Assembly: GCA_021234155.1 (NCBI GenBank)
Contig: JAJEKV010000013.1
Span: 16,595,877-16,659,876 of the forward strand
Source: Isoetes taiwanensis
Lineage: Eukaryota; Streptophyta; Lycopodiopsida; Isoetales; Isoetaceae
DNA length: 64,000 nucleotides
Reading direction: 5' to 3'
The notes below the pieces were generated by a model. That model ran no database searches. It saw only the letters and a program-made list of their open reading frames with translations, and was not told the origin of the DNA. A program made the translations under genes and the position numbers. Below are positions 45,191 to 56,973 of the stretch, piece after piece (position 1 is the first letter of the stretch; each line of letters begins with the position of its first letter).

Positions 45191-45254
45191 TTCCCTGCCA
45201 CAATTATTTATTTTGCATTAAATTTTACTTTTTTTTACTATTTAAGCAAGCACT

Positions 45255-45690
45255 TTTTTACTTTTGGCTTAAATCTCGGCCATTGATCTGCACATTCAAC
45301 GGACGTGATCAAAAGCCCCAAATAAAGGGGTCATTTCAGGTGGCTTATTTGGGGGCTTAATGTGGGCCGTCGAAATCCGAGATGGACAGTCGAGATTTAA
45401 TTGTCTACACACATCTACACAATATAATTGTATATGCCAATTTGGGGCTTTTGTTGTGGGCCGTTCATCTCAGAGATGGACGGCCGAGATCAATCTGTCC
45501 CAATATTTTGGTACACCAACAAGAGGGATCCTTGGGGAGTTACGAGGTGGCACCGTCTCGACCGTCCATCTCAAAGATGGACGGCCGAGATCAATCTCTA
45601 CCAACATTTTGTGGCATCAATCTCTACACCATTTGTGGCACTGCCAACATTTGTGGCACTCAATATAATTGTATATATATAAGGATATAA
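45255..45690 (+). repeat. Dispersed repeat family P copy with related flank
   Basis: The left part (45255-45430) has AAAAGCCCCAAATAAAGGGG and GGGCCGTCGAAATCCGAGAT. The right part (45437-45680) is almost identical to 28205-28450, including the GAGATGGACGGCC hairpin arms and ACATTTTGTGGCATCAA. It ends AATATAATTG and then a short (TA)n. Confidence 0.85.
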
Positions 45691-45729
45691 GGTATAAAGG
45701 TATATCATAAAATTTTGGTATATAATGTG

Positions 45730-46262
45730 TCTGATTCTTACATGCCCGGATGCCGTCCGTTTAAGGTGGGGCCAGTGAGGTGGCAGCATCAGAGCCATCC
45801 ATTTCTTATGGGCATGCATGGAGGCATGCATGGGTCATGCATGGGGGCATGCACCACATCTCGGGACCGTTGGATCGAAAGGGAAGGATAAATCCTAGCC
45901 CTTGATTTTTTGTAAGGAAGGTGCAAGGAAGGTCTCTTAAAGTAGATTTGGTGTAGCAGATCTTAGCCGTTAGATCAAAAGGTGAGCATAAATCCTAGCC
46001 ATTCACTTTTAAATATTAAATTGATTTTTTTTTTTAAAGTAGGTGAGGTGTCACCTTCATTAATAAAAAGGTAATGAGGTGGCAAAACATTTATGAGTGG
46101 ACTTTCTAGGAAGCTTCCTTCTATTTAATCGCCTTTAAAGGCACATAGTTTGCAGTGGAGGGGTCGGATAGAGGTGGGACCCACACCGTTGGATTCCTCT
46201 CGTTGAGAGCTTTTCAATGAGTGGTGCTTTGACACTATTTCGTCGCAGCTGCAGCCAACGTG
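45730..46262 (+). repeat. Dispersed repeat family W, copy 1
   Basis: Colinear over ~470 bp with 52870-53420: GGGGGCATGCACCACATC, AATCCTAGCCCTTGATTTT, AGGTGAGCATAAATCCTAGC, TCATTAATAAAAAGG, GGACTTTCTAGGAAGCTTCC, GAGGGGTCGGAT. In both places a GAATCT array lies downstream (immediately here, ~760 bp away for the second copy). Confidence 0.85.
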
Positions 46263-47345
46263 ATCGAACTCTAAGAATCTTCTTGGAACCTTAGAATTTT
46301 ATGGAATTCATGGTAATTTATAGGAATCTAGGGAATCGTCAGAGATCTTAGAGAATCTAGAGGAATTCCAAGAGAATCTTAGGGAATCTAAAAGGGAATC
46401 CATGGGAATATCGGGGAATCTAAAGGAATCTTCATAATACGTGGCGAATCTAGAGGAATCTTGAAGCAACCTTGGGGGAGAATCTAGATAAATCTTTATA
46501 GAATCTATGGGAATCTCAAATGAGAATCTTTGGGAATCACAAGGGATCTCAAGAGAATCTTTGGAAAATCAAAGGGAATCTTTCTAAAATCTTTGAGTAA
46601 CTAGGGTAATCTTGATGGAATTCTGAAGAATCTTTGTAAAATCATAAGAATGTAGGGGAATCTTTGTAGAATCTTAAGGAATCTAAGGGAAGGCGAAGGG
46701 GATCTAGAAGAATCTTCATAGAATCTATAGGAATATAGCAGATCTATATAGAATCTTGAGGAATCTAGAGAATCTTGGGGAAGTAAGAGAATGTTATAAT
46801 ATCTTTAAGAATCTAGAAGAATCTTGGTGAATCTAAGAAAATCTTCATAGAATCTAGGGGAATCTTAGGGAATCTATAGGAATCACGAGAAAATCTTTGA
46901 GAATTTAAGGGAATCCAAGGGAATCTTTACAGATTCTTTAAGAATCTAGAGGAATCTTGATGGAATCATGTAAAATCTAAGGGAATCTTCATAGGATCTT
47001 AGAGAATCTAGAGGAATCTTAAGAGAATCTTTGGGAATTTAAGGGAATCTTTGGGAATTTAAGGGAATCTTCTAAAAGCTTTGAGAATCTAGTGAAGTCA
47101 TGATGGAATCTTGAAGAATCATAGAGAATCTTCCTATAATCTAAAGGAATCTAGGAGAATCTTCATCAAATCTTGGAGAATTCAATAGAATCTTGGGGAA
47201 TCTAGGGAAATCTTCATAGAATCTAGGGGAATCTCTATAGAATCTTGGAGAATCTAGGGGAATCTTTATCTTCATAAAATCTTTGAGAATCGAGGAAAAT
47301 CTTGATAGAATCATAAAGAATCGAGGGGAATGCTTATAGAATCTT
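46262..47345 (+). repeat. Array of degenerate GAATCT units, ~1.1 kb
   Basis: Short units of roughly 16-35 bp built on AGGGAATCTT / TAGAATCTAG recur throughout, with very uneven spacing. About eight contain GAATCTTC, which fits a heat-shock-element dyad (GAAnnTTC). It ends inside a reverse-transcriptase fragment. A second, shorter array is at 54190-54480, and similar words appear at 18600-18870. Confidence 0.85.
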
Positions 47346-47935
47346 CATTGAATGATGCTGCATTGGCTTTCGGTCGAATTTGTACACTCCCTATGGGTTT
47401 TTCTTGCTCCCCATTATGGTGCAACTTGTACCTTTTGTATTATGAGTACAATTTTATAAGGAGATTAGCAAAGCTAGGGAAGACGGACCTTTTAGCTCTA
47501 TTTGAAGGAACTTTTAGATATATGGATGACTTGGGGGTAATAAATAATCCAATTATGGACTTATTTATTGACCCGTCGCAATCAAGACATGCAGATAATC
47601 CATATTGGATCTACCCATTAGAGTTCCTGGAAATTAAGAAGGACGACACAGACCAAATGTACTTGCAAATATGATTACGCACTTCCTGATGTAATTTCCT
47701 AAACCTCGCATATTCAAGTTGTTGACCTAATTGAGGGTTTCGTATATTACAACAAGGTTTGATAAAAGGAGAGATTGCTCCCATTTAAATGTGTACGGTT
47801 TATACATTTGGCGCCTAATAGAAAAATAAGCCGGTGTTACAACCTTATGATAGCACAAGTGATAATATTATTATATCTATGTAATCGCCCACAAGAATTC
47901 CTATCTAATTGGGGAGAACATTGACCGTGTTTGTT
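47340..47935 (+). mobile_element. Reverse-transcriptase fragment, unusual family, frameshifted
   Basis: From about 47344 the frame encodes LPMGFSCSPLWCNLYLLYYE (RT motif 4 region) and GTFRYMDDLGVIN (catalytic YxDD box) with NPYWIYPLEFLEIK, stopping at 47672-47674. After a frame change it continues at about 47789-47935 with LPFKCVRFIHLAPNRKISRC and YNLMIAQVIILLYLCNRPQE. The spacing does not match plant Ty1/Ty3 or the LINEs seen elsewhere in the window. It resembles divergent, possibly Penelope-like, RT proteins; that assignment is uncertain. The N-terminal fingers are cut off by the GAATCT array. Non-functional. Confidence 0.7.
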
Positions 47936-48335
47936 AACAATGGCTTTAGCTTGGATCGGCTTAAGTCCATTGCTATAAAACAATGGAGAACGCTTGCACC
48001 CTGGGGGCACCCATTCGAGACATATCGGCTATAAACAACGATTTTAGAAGGCCCGAGACAAGTTAATGGGTAATTATCCGGGTATTCGTTCTACTTTACA
48101 TATGGTGATTTTAACACCAATGTTCAAAACCATCAAGCAACTTTATAATATGGAAGGATCTATAGTATGTTGGTAATTTTTTTTTTTTGAAAAGGGGAAA
48201 TAGCATGGAACAATTTACCTTATGGAACCGCCTAAATTGGATTATATATGGGGCGGATTGGTTGAAATAAAATTTGGTTGGCAAGAACAAACAAAGGGCG
48301 GCGGTCACACCGGGGCGACATTATCTTGGTGGGCT
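47936..48335. other. No gene seen
   Basis: Possible remainder of the RT element. Stops in all frames; nothing recognisable. Confidence 0.3.
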
Positions 48336-48339
48336 CTAT

Positions 48340-48850
48340 CTTTGCGGATTGGATATTATCGACCATATAAGGGCTAGGATCCCCGATTTCATAAGCTTGG
48401 GTCTTTACTCGAGTTATTTGCGGCCCGGTTTTGTTTTCAAGGATTTTTTCAAAGCGGTGCTTCTACAAAACCGGTTTAAGGTATAATATGAAATTTTGTT
48501 GATTATCTATTGATAAGAAGCATGGATTCTAAGTGCCGGACTTGATAAAATCGGCCCTATATGGCCCTCGATTTTCGGTTTGCATTCGGATATAGGCTTG
48601 GTCTCAAGCACACTAAATTATCTGCCCGGCCCGGTTCTTTGCCCGGAAAAGCTAAGGTATTATCCGCAATTTTGTTGATTATCCATTTATATGTAGCATG
48701 GATTTGTTGCCCGGAATTGATAAAATCGGGCTTATAAGGCCCGGATTTCGATAATTTTGCTTTCGATATATAGGGTGGTGTTTGCACCGAGTTATTTGCT
48801 AGCCCGGTTTTGTGGCTCAAGGATTTCTCTAAGTCGGCAACACAACCGGA
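48340..48850 (+). repeat. ~177-bp tandem repeat, about three diverged copies
   Basis: AATTTTGTTGATTATC recurs at 48492 and 48669. CGAGTTATTTGC..GCCCGGTTTTGT recurs at 48410 and 48790, with a variant near 48618. GATAAAATCGG occurs at 48544 and 48719. A small non-coding satellite rich in GCCCGG. Confidence 0.75.
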
Positions 48851-50935
48851 AAATCCGTTTTTTCCAAAAGGACTCGATGCAATCTTGCAAAATATAAGGT
48901 ATTGGCATGCTTAATTATTTTCTTCTGCATTCTGAAAATTATTTCCTTCTATACTCTGAAAATTACATCGGATGGATTATAAGATGGTGGAGGAAACTGG
49001 AGAATCTAGTTTTATGGAAGTAGAGGACGAACCAGACACACAGCTCATATTCGGTTATTGGGCTTGTCATAATGGGAGGTGAAATACTGCTTATAATATT
49101 CTTGTTCTGGATTTGTTTATTTTCTTTGTGTCGCTCATAAAGAGTCATTAAGAAAATTTGTGGGTTCTATTTAAGAAACATTAGGCATGCATGATTGGGA
49201 CTAGACCTAGATTTCCCTAGATTCCTCGACACCGATAGCAAGGGGGGTTGTATAAAAAGCATTGACACCTGTCTTCCACATGCTGGCACCTGTACTAACA
49301 CGTCTGTCTTGTGACGGTGGCAGGTACCAGCTTTTCCCACTTGGAGTCGGGATTAATAAATCTTAGGACTAGTCCAGATTTTAATCTTAGGGCTATTTTA
49401 TAGGGTTCTATTTTATTCATTATTTTTTATGACTATCAAAATTTGTTAGATTATCTCCATATTCCTAGAAGTTAGCATGTTTTAGTAAGTATCATGATTA
49501 TAGATCCTGCATTGGGAAGGTTGCTATGACAATAGCATATATATATACATATATATATCCAAACGAGTTTGTCAAGTCTTAAGGTTGATGTGCTCACTTT
49601 TGGAAAAAGGGAACATAAAAATTGGGCAAGGGAACCACTTCTAAAAATTGGGCAGTGGAGCCGCTTCTAAAAATTGGCAATGAAGGCACTTCTATAACGA
49701 GGTTGCTAAGGTTTAATGACCAATTACAGGCTTGTGCAAGCATACTGGGCCAAGGTGAAATTACAGCACTACCTTCGTGATTTATGAAGGCTACGTCTAC
49801 AGGAAGTTGGAATATGTGTGCCCTGATGTAAACGAACCAAATGTACAAGTTGGTGGAACCATATGACTTGTGAGTGGGTTTTATTTATGGTATGCCTAGC
49901 CTGTCACTTCGCACAATCAGAGATAAAGGTTTCGTATTCATGATGTATCTATTGCCCTGGATAATACCATTGGGGAGTACGAATAATGCATGCACTTAGA
50001 CGGTGCGGCAGACATGCAATTTGTAAGCAATTTGTGGCAAATATTTGGCATATGAGGTTTCTGGAAACATTGGCTAAGTTTCAAGAATAAGGTACTGGTC
50101 TATGTAAGGAAGTTGAGAAAGAGCAGACATATGAACAAAAATGGCATAAAGAAATGGGGGTCACGCCTCTTTAGTCTCTGCTTGCTTTAATTTGGGAAGG
50201 ACCATTTATGAAGTCTCTGCTTGTGCAAAAACCAGTTATGCAGGTTGGCAAGATGTTGATCTAAAGCTTTAACAACATGGATTGGCAAGATGTTGATCTA
50301 CAGTTTTAATAGCATACTTGGTGAATGTTCGACGAGTCTTGTGAATGAATCTTTAAGGGGAACTTGCATGGATACTGTCTTTGGACATGACTAGCCTTTT
50401 TTGGAATAATCGCCACTAAGCTATGTGCTTCTAAATTTGCAATTAGACTCTAGCGACATGTTCTAACAAGGGTTGACATGTTCTAACAAGGGTTTACATG
50501 TTCACATGCACTAGCGGAAGGTATTAGCAAGGGGTGAGCAATATCTAACTTGTTCATTTAATCTAAGGATTTGATTCATTCTACCTTTTGCATGGTCATC
50601 TATGGCAGAAAATGTTAAGGTAAAAAATAAGGTGGGCTTCACTTTGTAAGAAAGTACATGCAACCTTTTAGTGCATGCTTGCCACTTGGCTTTTAAATGA
50701 TTTAATGAGCTTGCATGCCTTTCTTACTAAATTTTATTTGGCATCTAGTAATGCTCTTCATGGGCACCGTAGGACACCTATTGCTTTATTATTGTGGGCT
50801 TCTAGCTTTGTTCTAAGGGACACATGAAGGGCACAAAAAAGGTACGTAACTTGCTAACAAAAGGGCATTTCATTGTTATGACTTAAGGGGTGATATTGGA
50901 GACGTGGGCTCTTTGTCAAATCAAGGTTATTAAAA
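48851..50935. other. No gene seen; small tandem repeats
   Basis: Includes three copies of a ~36-bp unit (CTTCTAAAAATTGG, 49615-49700), a doubled GGCAAGATGTTGATCTA (50246 and 50285) and a doubled GACATGTTCTAACAAGGGTT (50456, 50474). No coding block recognised. Confidence 0.45.
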
Positions 50936-52860
50936 TACAATGGTTGTACAAAAAATGATTTTAGGGCAAGTAGTGACAGAACGTGGCATCCAAACCCTAA
51001 ACTGTTTGTGTGAAGAGAATCTGAGCAGAGCCGGATGGCTCAGGTGTGACCGCCAAGCTTTTGGCAAAGATGCATGGAAATCCGTCGGTTCGGTGACAAT
51101 CCGTTGTTATTCTACTTCAGCGGGAGAATCCATGGCACGAAGGAAAATCCGCGGCATAGCCCCATTGCATTGTTTCTGATAGATTCTTTTTCAATTCCTT
51201 TTGCGAAACCAGCAATTGGCATCCAAAGAGAGGTCATTAGTAATGCTGAAAGCTCATTCAAGCGTATCCACCAGCACTAATATAGCTGATTTCTTTGAAG
51301 CTGAGGAGCACATAAAAAATATTCAAGAAGTTTCGACATCCAATGCAACCAGGTTCAGTAATGTATCTTTAAGATAATTATATAACTGAAATCTCATTTC
51401 TACTGTCTTCAGCTGAAATTTATAGCACTTGCTCTCTTTGGGGCATAACTAGCTCTCTTTGGGGCATAACTAGGTGTTTTAACATGATCTTTCAGGAAAT
51501 GGAAACTTGGTTTCTAAACCTTGATAGTTTGCTTGTGTAGATCAACAGTTTTGCTAGCATTGCTTCTGAAATGAAATCATAGCCTAGCTACTGTTGGTAG
51601 ATTGCATGGTTTTGTTGCTTATAATCTGAAAATTTTGTTGCTTATAACGCCTACTAAATGGTAAGGAAGTATGCGGGTTGAAAAATTGCGCGAGAATGCA
51701 TTTTATATGCTTATGGATTAGTTTATTCCTCCCGGAGGTTTCCCTTTCACTATAACCATATGGGTAATCTGTGGACTTGTAATCGAGGCATGGCCTACAA
51801 TTTATTTTGAGCTCTTATAATTATTTGGTAAAGGGCGATGGCCGAGAGTAGAGTTATAGCTTACATCATTCTTTGGTCTAGTTACCTTGTTTAAAGCTAA
51901 CTTAGGCTTGGTTCAATGCGGGTAACCAACTTTACTCTTCCAAATATGCTCGTATTTGGTTTAGGATGAAGTCTTGACGCAAGAAAATTCTTGCTACTGC
52001 AATACCTCAGAAACGTGGATTTACATTTGACATATTCTGGTTTGCTTTATGCTTTCACTAAAAAGTGGTAAGTGTTATAGCTGAACACGTGGATAAAAAT
52101 CTTACAACGCTGCCTTATTTTGTTTGCTATTAAGCATGACATGAGTATTTGAGATCTTTTTGTGGTTTTGAAAAGCGGGATGACCTATGTTGTAAACTGC
52201 TTGCTTTTAAGCATGACATGAATATCTGAGACATTTCTATGGATTGATCTAGTTTGTAAATTGCTGGATATTTTTTAAGAAAAGTATTTAAGACTATTTG
52301 GGATCATTTTTAAGCATACTGCATGATTGGAGTATGGAACATATGACTTGGGGTCCTTTTTAGAAAAGCATTTGTAACGCTTTGCTGGTTTTGCATTCTA
52401 ATGAGTAAAGCAACAAATCTGTAAATATGAGCAGAATTTGGGAAATATTTCTGGTTTGTTACAGCAGTATTGTGGAATTTAAAACACATAAGATACTAGT
52501 GGGAAAGAACTTTGAATTTGGATTCAAAGGTTTTAAAGGCTTAAAATTGTATTTTTTTAAACACAGCGGTACAATGGAAATTCAAGATATGGAATTTGAT
52601 GGTAAATATTTGCATAAGGATGCGTATGATCTATGATCCTAAATTTAGAACGACATGATAAGGTTTCTTGCATGTTTCAAGGATATAATGATTTAAAATG
52701 CTGGTTCCTAAGGCTCCCCTAGTTTGACTAGGGACTGATAAGTTCTCTTTGGCTTTAAGCTTTATGTTTAAGGCCAAGGGAATGGTCCACATGCGTTAAA
52801 GGAACGGAAAGGCTTCGGATATATCACTAATATATATCTGAATTATTAGATGTGTGTTTT
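50936..52860. other. No confident gene; possible upstream exon at 51243-51352
   Basis: An ATG-started frame at 51243 (LKAHSSVSTSTNIADFFEAE) reaches an ACCAG/GTTCAG donor at 51352. It could be an upstream exon of a plus-strand gene, but its phase does not fit the first recognised dCMP deaminase exon. Tandem duplications of 20-90 bp (51450, 52130/52214) are present. Confidence 0.25.
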
Positions 52861-52869
52861 GTCATCCCA

Positions 52870-53420
52870 TGCCCATGTTCATAGAGATTCATCCCGGTAG
52901 TCCAATCCACGAAATGAAAGGCCGGGATAATGCCACCTCACTGAGGTGCATGGATGGCCATGATGGGCATGCATGGGGGCATGCACCACATCCCCAAACC
53001 GTTGGATCAAAAAGGGAGAATAAATCCTAGCCCTTGATTTTTGTGAAGAAGGTGCAAGGAAGGTGCAAAAAAAAAAAGTTGGTGCAGCAGATCTCAACCG
53101 TTAGATTAAAAGGTGAGCATAAATCCTAGCCATTAACTTTTTAATATTAAATTGATTTTTTTCTTTTAAAGGAGGTGAGGTGGCACCCTCATTAATAAAA
53201 AGGCACCCTCATTAATAAAAAAGGTAGTGAGGTGGCAAAGTATTTATGAATGGACTTTCTAGGAAGCTTCCTTACGCTTAATCGTCTTGAAGGCCCTAGC
53301 TTGCGGTGAGGGGGTCGGATGAAGGTGAGGCCTACGCCTGGATTCCTTCCTCTCGTCGAGACCTTTCTAAGGAGTGGTGGCTTTGGCACTATTTTATCGC
53401 ATTTGGAGCCAGCGTGATCG
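52870..53420 (+). repeat. Dispersed repeat family W, copy 2
   Basis: Colinear with 45790-46262. Contains an extra tandem GGCACCCTCATTAATAAAAA (53182 and 53202). Confidence 0.85.
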
Positions 53421-53790
53421 ATGGGTTATGTTCATAGAGATTGATCCTAGCCAAAAATGACAAAATCAAGGGTTGTTATAATTCCACCTCATGTGATGCA
53501 TGAATAAGCACGATGTGCACATGCATACATATGCACATACATGCATGGGCCATGCACCATGCACATGGGCCGTTAGATGGGGGAAGGTGAAATCTGGATC
53601 GTTCAAACTATAAGAGAGGAAGGTGACGGGGAAGTTCCTATGCATGTGGTTAGGTGGCATACATGTGCATGCAAGCATTTATTGTAATCATGAGGTGTTA
53701 GTTGAGGTGGCATGTGCATTTATTTGCCACTATATCTTATCTATATTTAATATATAGATTTTGAGGTGGCATTGTAATTAATTTATGCAT
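53421..53790. other. No gene seen
   Basis: Repeat-like sequence with several GAGGTGGCAT and CATGCAT words. Confidence 0.4.
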
Positions 53791-54046
53791 TTTTTGCCTT
53801 TTAATATAGAATATAAAAATCTTAATGTGAAACGTGGCAAGCCATATCTTGCTTTCTTTTCAAGTTTTCTTTCAAACTTTAACCATGAGGACGAGCTTGA
53901 TGTAACTACATGGCAACATTTTTTGCCTTTTATTATAGAAAAACCTTAATGTGGAACATGGCAAAGCTATATTTTGCTTTCTTTTCATGTTTTCTTTCGA
54001 TCTTTAACCATGAGGACGAGCTTGATGTCATGTGAACTACGTGGCA
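53791..54046 (+). repeat. ~125-bp tandem duplication
   Basis: Two copies from TTTTTTGCCTTTTATTATAG / TTTTTGCCTTTTAATATAG to GAGGACGAGCTTGATGT plus TGGCAAC. Copies differ at about 10%. Confidence 0.85.
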
Positions 54047-54189
54047 ACCTATTTGGTTTTCCTTCCAACACCTTTTTTTTTTTTTTTTAAACTAAGGGCC
54101 TAGAATCTTTGGAAAATTATTCCTCTCCTTCTTCTCTACGAAGTTCTAGCTTCGCACTCCATGAGCGTCCGCTAAAACTCTCGCACTAG

Positions 54190-54480
54190 GGGAATCTTCA
54201 TAGAGTCTAAGCGAATGAACCTTGGGAGAATCTTTAGAAACATAGGGGAATCTTATGAGAGTCCTGGGGTATTCTTAAGGAACCTTAGGGAATCTAAGGG
54301 GATATAGGGGAATCTTAAGGGAATCTAGGGATTCTTAAACAAATTCATGTGAATCCCTGTAGAATAATGTGGAATCTTTGTAGGATCTTAGGAAATCCAA
54401 GAGAAACTTTGTAGAATTTTAGGGAATCTACGAGAAATGCACAAAGATCTAGGGATGTTTTTAGAATATTGGACAGTCTT
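54190..54480 (+). repeat. Second GAATCT array (short)
   Basis: GGGGAATCTTCATAGAGTC, AGGGAATCTAAGGGGATATA and similar units, the same type as 46262-47345. Confidence 0.75.
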
Positions 54481-55110
54481 AATAGAATGTTGGCAAAACT
54501 TGGGTTATACTTTCTAATGTGCGTACATTCGACTTCATACACTCCCTCATGGTACAAAGACTTGTATATATATTGGGTTGCACTATAAGAGGTTGTACTA
54601 GAGGGATTTTGCAAAGTCAACAGGTTGCAAAGACTTTATCAACATGTTCCTATTTCTTTAAATGAGAGATTATACCATGTGAAACCTAAGTAGCATAAAA
54701 TCCAAACACTAAACCTGAGAGGAACCCCTAAAATCCTAAACCCGTGGTAGTCAATAGTTACTCTGACCATAAATCTTAAACACTTTAACCTAAAACCCAT
54801 GTATTTACAGACCTTGAGAACTGTGGGTATGTACCTCTATGGATACTTAGTTCCAACCAATCAACATATATGGAACATGCAGATGGTCAAATTCTTGGTC
54901 AATAACCATAGCCAACTTGGATCAAACTCCCAAGTCAATCTTGCTGAGAACAATCTTCTTTACGCAAGGATGTTTGTTGAATGCCCTTAGAAAAAGTAGG
55001 ATACTAAAATAGCATACATAACGTGTTGTATCTTTCTGGGTAAAAGTGTTCTTCCACTCTTTTCCTTTCATTTTCTTCTTTCTTCTTTTCTCATTTGTTC
55101 TCTTGCACCT
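54481..55110. other. No gene seen
   Basis: Includes a family D-like start (ACAAAGACTTGTATATATAT at 54558). The pyrimidine tract at 55040-55115 serves as the polypyrimidine tract of the next exon. Confidence 0.4.
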
Positions 55111-55115
55111 TTTAG

Positions 55116-56973
55116 GGTGATAGAAGTAGAAATAGCGCAGGGCCAGACAAGTTTTTCACTCAGGCAGTGCCTAAATCTGGAGACTCCGCAGTTGATGCCG
55201 GTCTGAGTATTGAAATCTTGAAGGAAATAATCCTGGGTGACAGTGTCGACACGCAGGAGCTCAATTTGGACCATTACAACCCGTGCAAACGTCAAGGGTA
55301 AGATATTCGCATTTCTGATAATCAACCCGTCAGTTTTAACGAGCTTACCGAGTTTGTGGTATTCAGAGATTCTTACCTTAAAACCTAAATGTTCTGTAGG
55401 TTCGTGTATTTTATTAGATTAATTTGTGCAGATACCTATCTTGGGAGGACTACTTCATGGCAATTGCTTTTCTCTCAGCACAGCGTTCAAAAGATCCTAA
55501 TTGTCAGGTAACTTTATTCCTTGAGATCCTAAAGTATACGTATTGGTGAAATCATTTTCTATCAAAGGAGCCAATATCAGTGATAAATTTCCATTTGGAG
55601 GAAGGTTCTGTGGAAAGAAAAACTGTTAGATCATCGACATTTGTTTGAATAGTCTCCATGTGTATATTAGCTAGCAAGTTTGGGTCTCAGGCCATGCTAA
55701 GTGTATTTCTGCTCTTTACCTTCATGGATCACTGTGTATCTATGAGGTTAAATTTTGCAGGTTGGTGCTTGCTTGGTCAGCCAAGACAATGTTATCCTTG
55801 GTATGCTCTCTCTACATCTTACACGCATGTGTGCATGCTATATGTGCTCATATTGTCATTTTTTATAAACGTCATGGTCCAATTGCAGGAATTGGGTATA
55901 ACGGGTTCCCACGAGGTTGTTCAGATGATGAGCTTCCATGGGCAAAGGTTATACTATTATTTCTTTTTTTTTGTCTGAAGGGGAGTTATATGATTAAGGT
56001 TCCTTTGCTTGTGCAGAAATCTGTAGATGGTGACCCGCTGAAGACAAAATACCCGTTAAGTCTTTTTGCTTGCCTTTGTTTAGTATGAGGCTCTAATACA
56101 CAATGGTTCTAAATTGCAGGTATGTATGCCACCACGAGTTAATGCAATATTGAATAAAAACCATGCATCTGCATGTGGTCAAGTAAGGCAATGCTGTTAT
56201 TAGTCTAACTTCTAAATCCTCCTTTATGAAGCTGGTGCTTGTGTCCTGCGTTGGATATGTTTTTGGAGAAGCTTTTTGTCACCATGTTCCCATGCAATGA
56301 ATGTGCAAAGATCATTATTCAGGTAATCCTGGAGCTAATGATTTGTACAGAAAGTCATGCAGTTTTCAATCTAACCTCTAAACGAATAGGCTGGGATTGC
56401 AGAAGTTGTATGAATCTAACCGTTAAGTCTTTTTGCTTGCCTTTGTTTAGTATGAGGCTCTAATACACAATGGTCCTAAATTGCAGGTATGTATGCCACG
56501 CAGAAGTTAATGCAATATTGAATAAAAACCATGCATCTGCATGTGGTCAAGTAAGGCAATGCTGTTATTAGTCTAACTTCTAAATCCTCCTTTATGAAGC
56601 TGGTGCTTGTGTCCTGCGTTGGATATGTTTTTGGAGAAGCTTTTTGTCACCATGTTCCCATGCAATGAATGTGCAAAGATCATTATTCAGGTAATTCTGG
56701 AGCTAATGATTTGTACAGAAAGTCATGCAGTTTTGAATCTAACCTCTAATTCTAAACGAATAGGCTGGGATTGCAGAAGTTGTATACTATACTGAGAAAG
56801 TGAAGACAAGAGTGGCCTCAGATTTCTCATATGCTGCTTCACGGAAATTGCTATCGATGGCAAAAGTGAAGGTATACTATATTCCATCGTGCTTTAGTGT
56901 TCTGCCTGATAATTTATTACTTTATTGATCCTGTTTTGCATATCAGGTATCCCAGCATGTCTTTGCGAAATAA
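55116..56973 (+). CDS. Deoxycytidylate (dCMP) deaminase, multi-exon, N-terminus not found
   Basis: Zn-dependent deamination of dCMP to dUMP for dTTP synthesis. Exons by frame and GT-AG sites: 55116-55297, 55432-55507, 55761-55800, 55889-55947, 56017-56054, 56487-56550, 56637-56690, 56764-56871, 56947-56973 (TAA). Signatures in order: [64 protein letters not shown] with the HAE zinc/proton-transfer motif, [15 protein letters not shown] with the PCxxC zinc cysteines, then the C-terminal helices. Phases join cleanly, provided the first copies of the HAE and PCxxC exons (56121-56330) are skipped. The first recognised exon lacks an ATG and follows a strong polypyrimidine tract, so the N-terminus lies upstream or is lost. 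The C-terminal tail is shorter than in other plant enzymes I recall. Possibly functional, possibly a recent partial duplicate. Confidence 0.85.
56053..56785 (+). repeat. 367-bp tandem duplication spanning dCMP deaminase catalytic exons
   Basis: CCGTTAAGTCTTTTTGCTTG starts at 56053 and 56420. Each unit holds the HAE exon, the PCxxC exon and the first ~22 bp of the next exon. In unit 1 the HAE exon reads TGCCACCACGAGTT (frameshifted, HAE lost) and the following exon is cut off. In unit 2 it reads TGCCACGCAGAAGTT and is intact. Other differences are few. Confidence 0.95.

Noticed and set aside
51243-51352. First exon of the dCMP deaminase gene
   Set aside because: The exon phase at 51352 does not match the exon at 55116, and no family similarity is evident.
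56239-56463. Separate small protein from the repeated ATG in the deaminase exon
   Set aside because: It reads partly through intron DNA; the PCNEC motif belongs to the deaminase exon.
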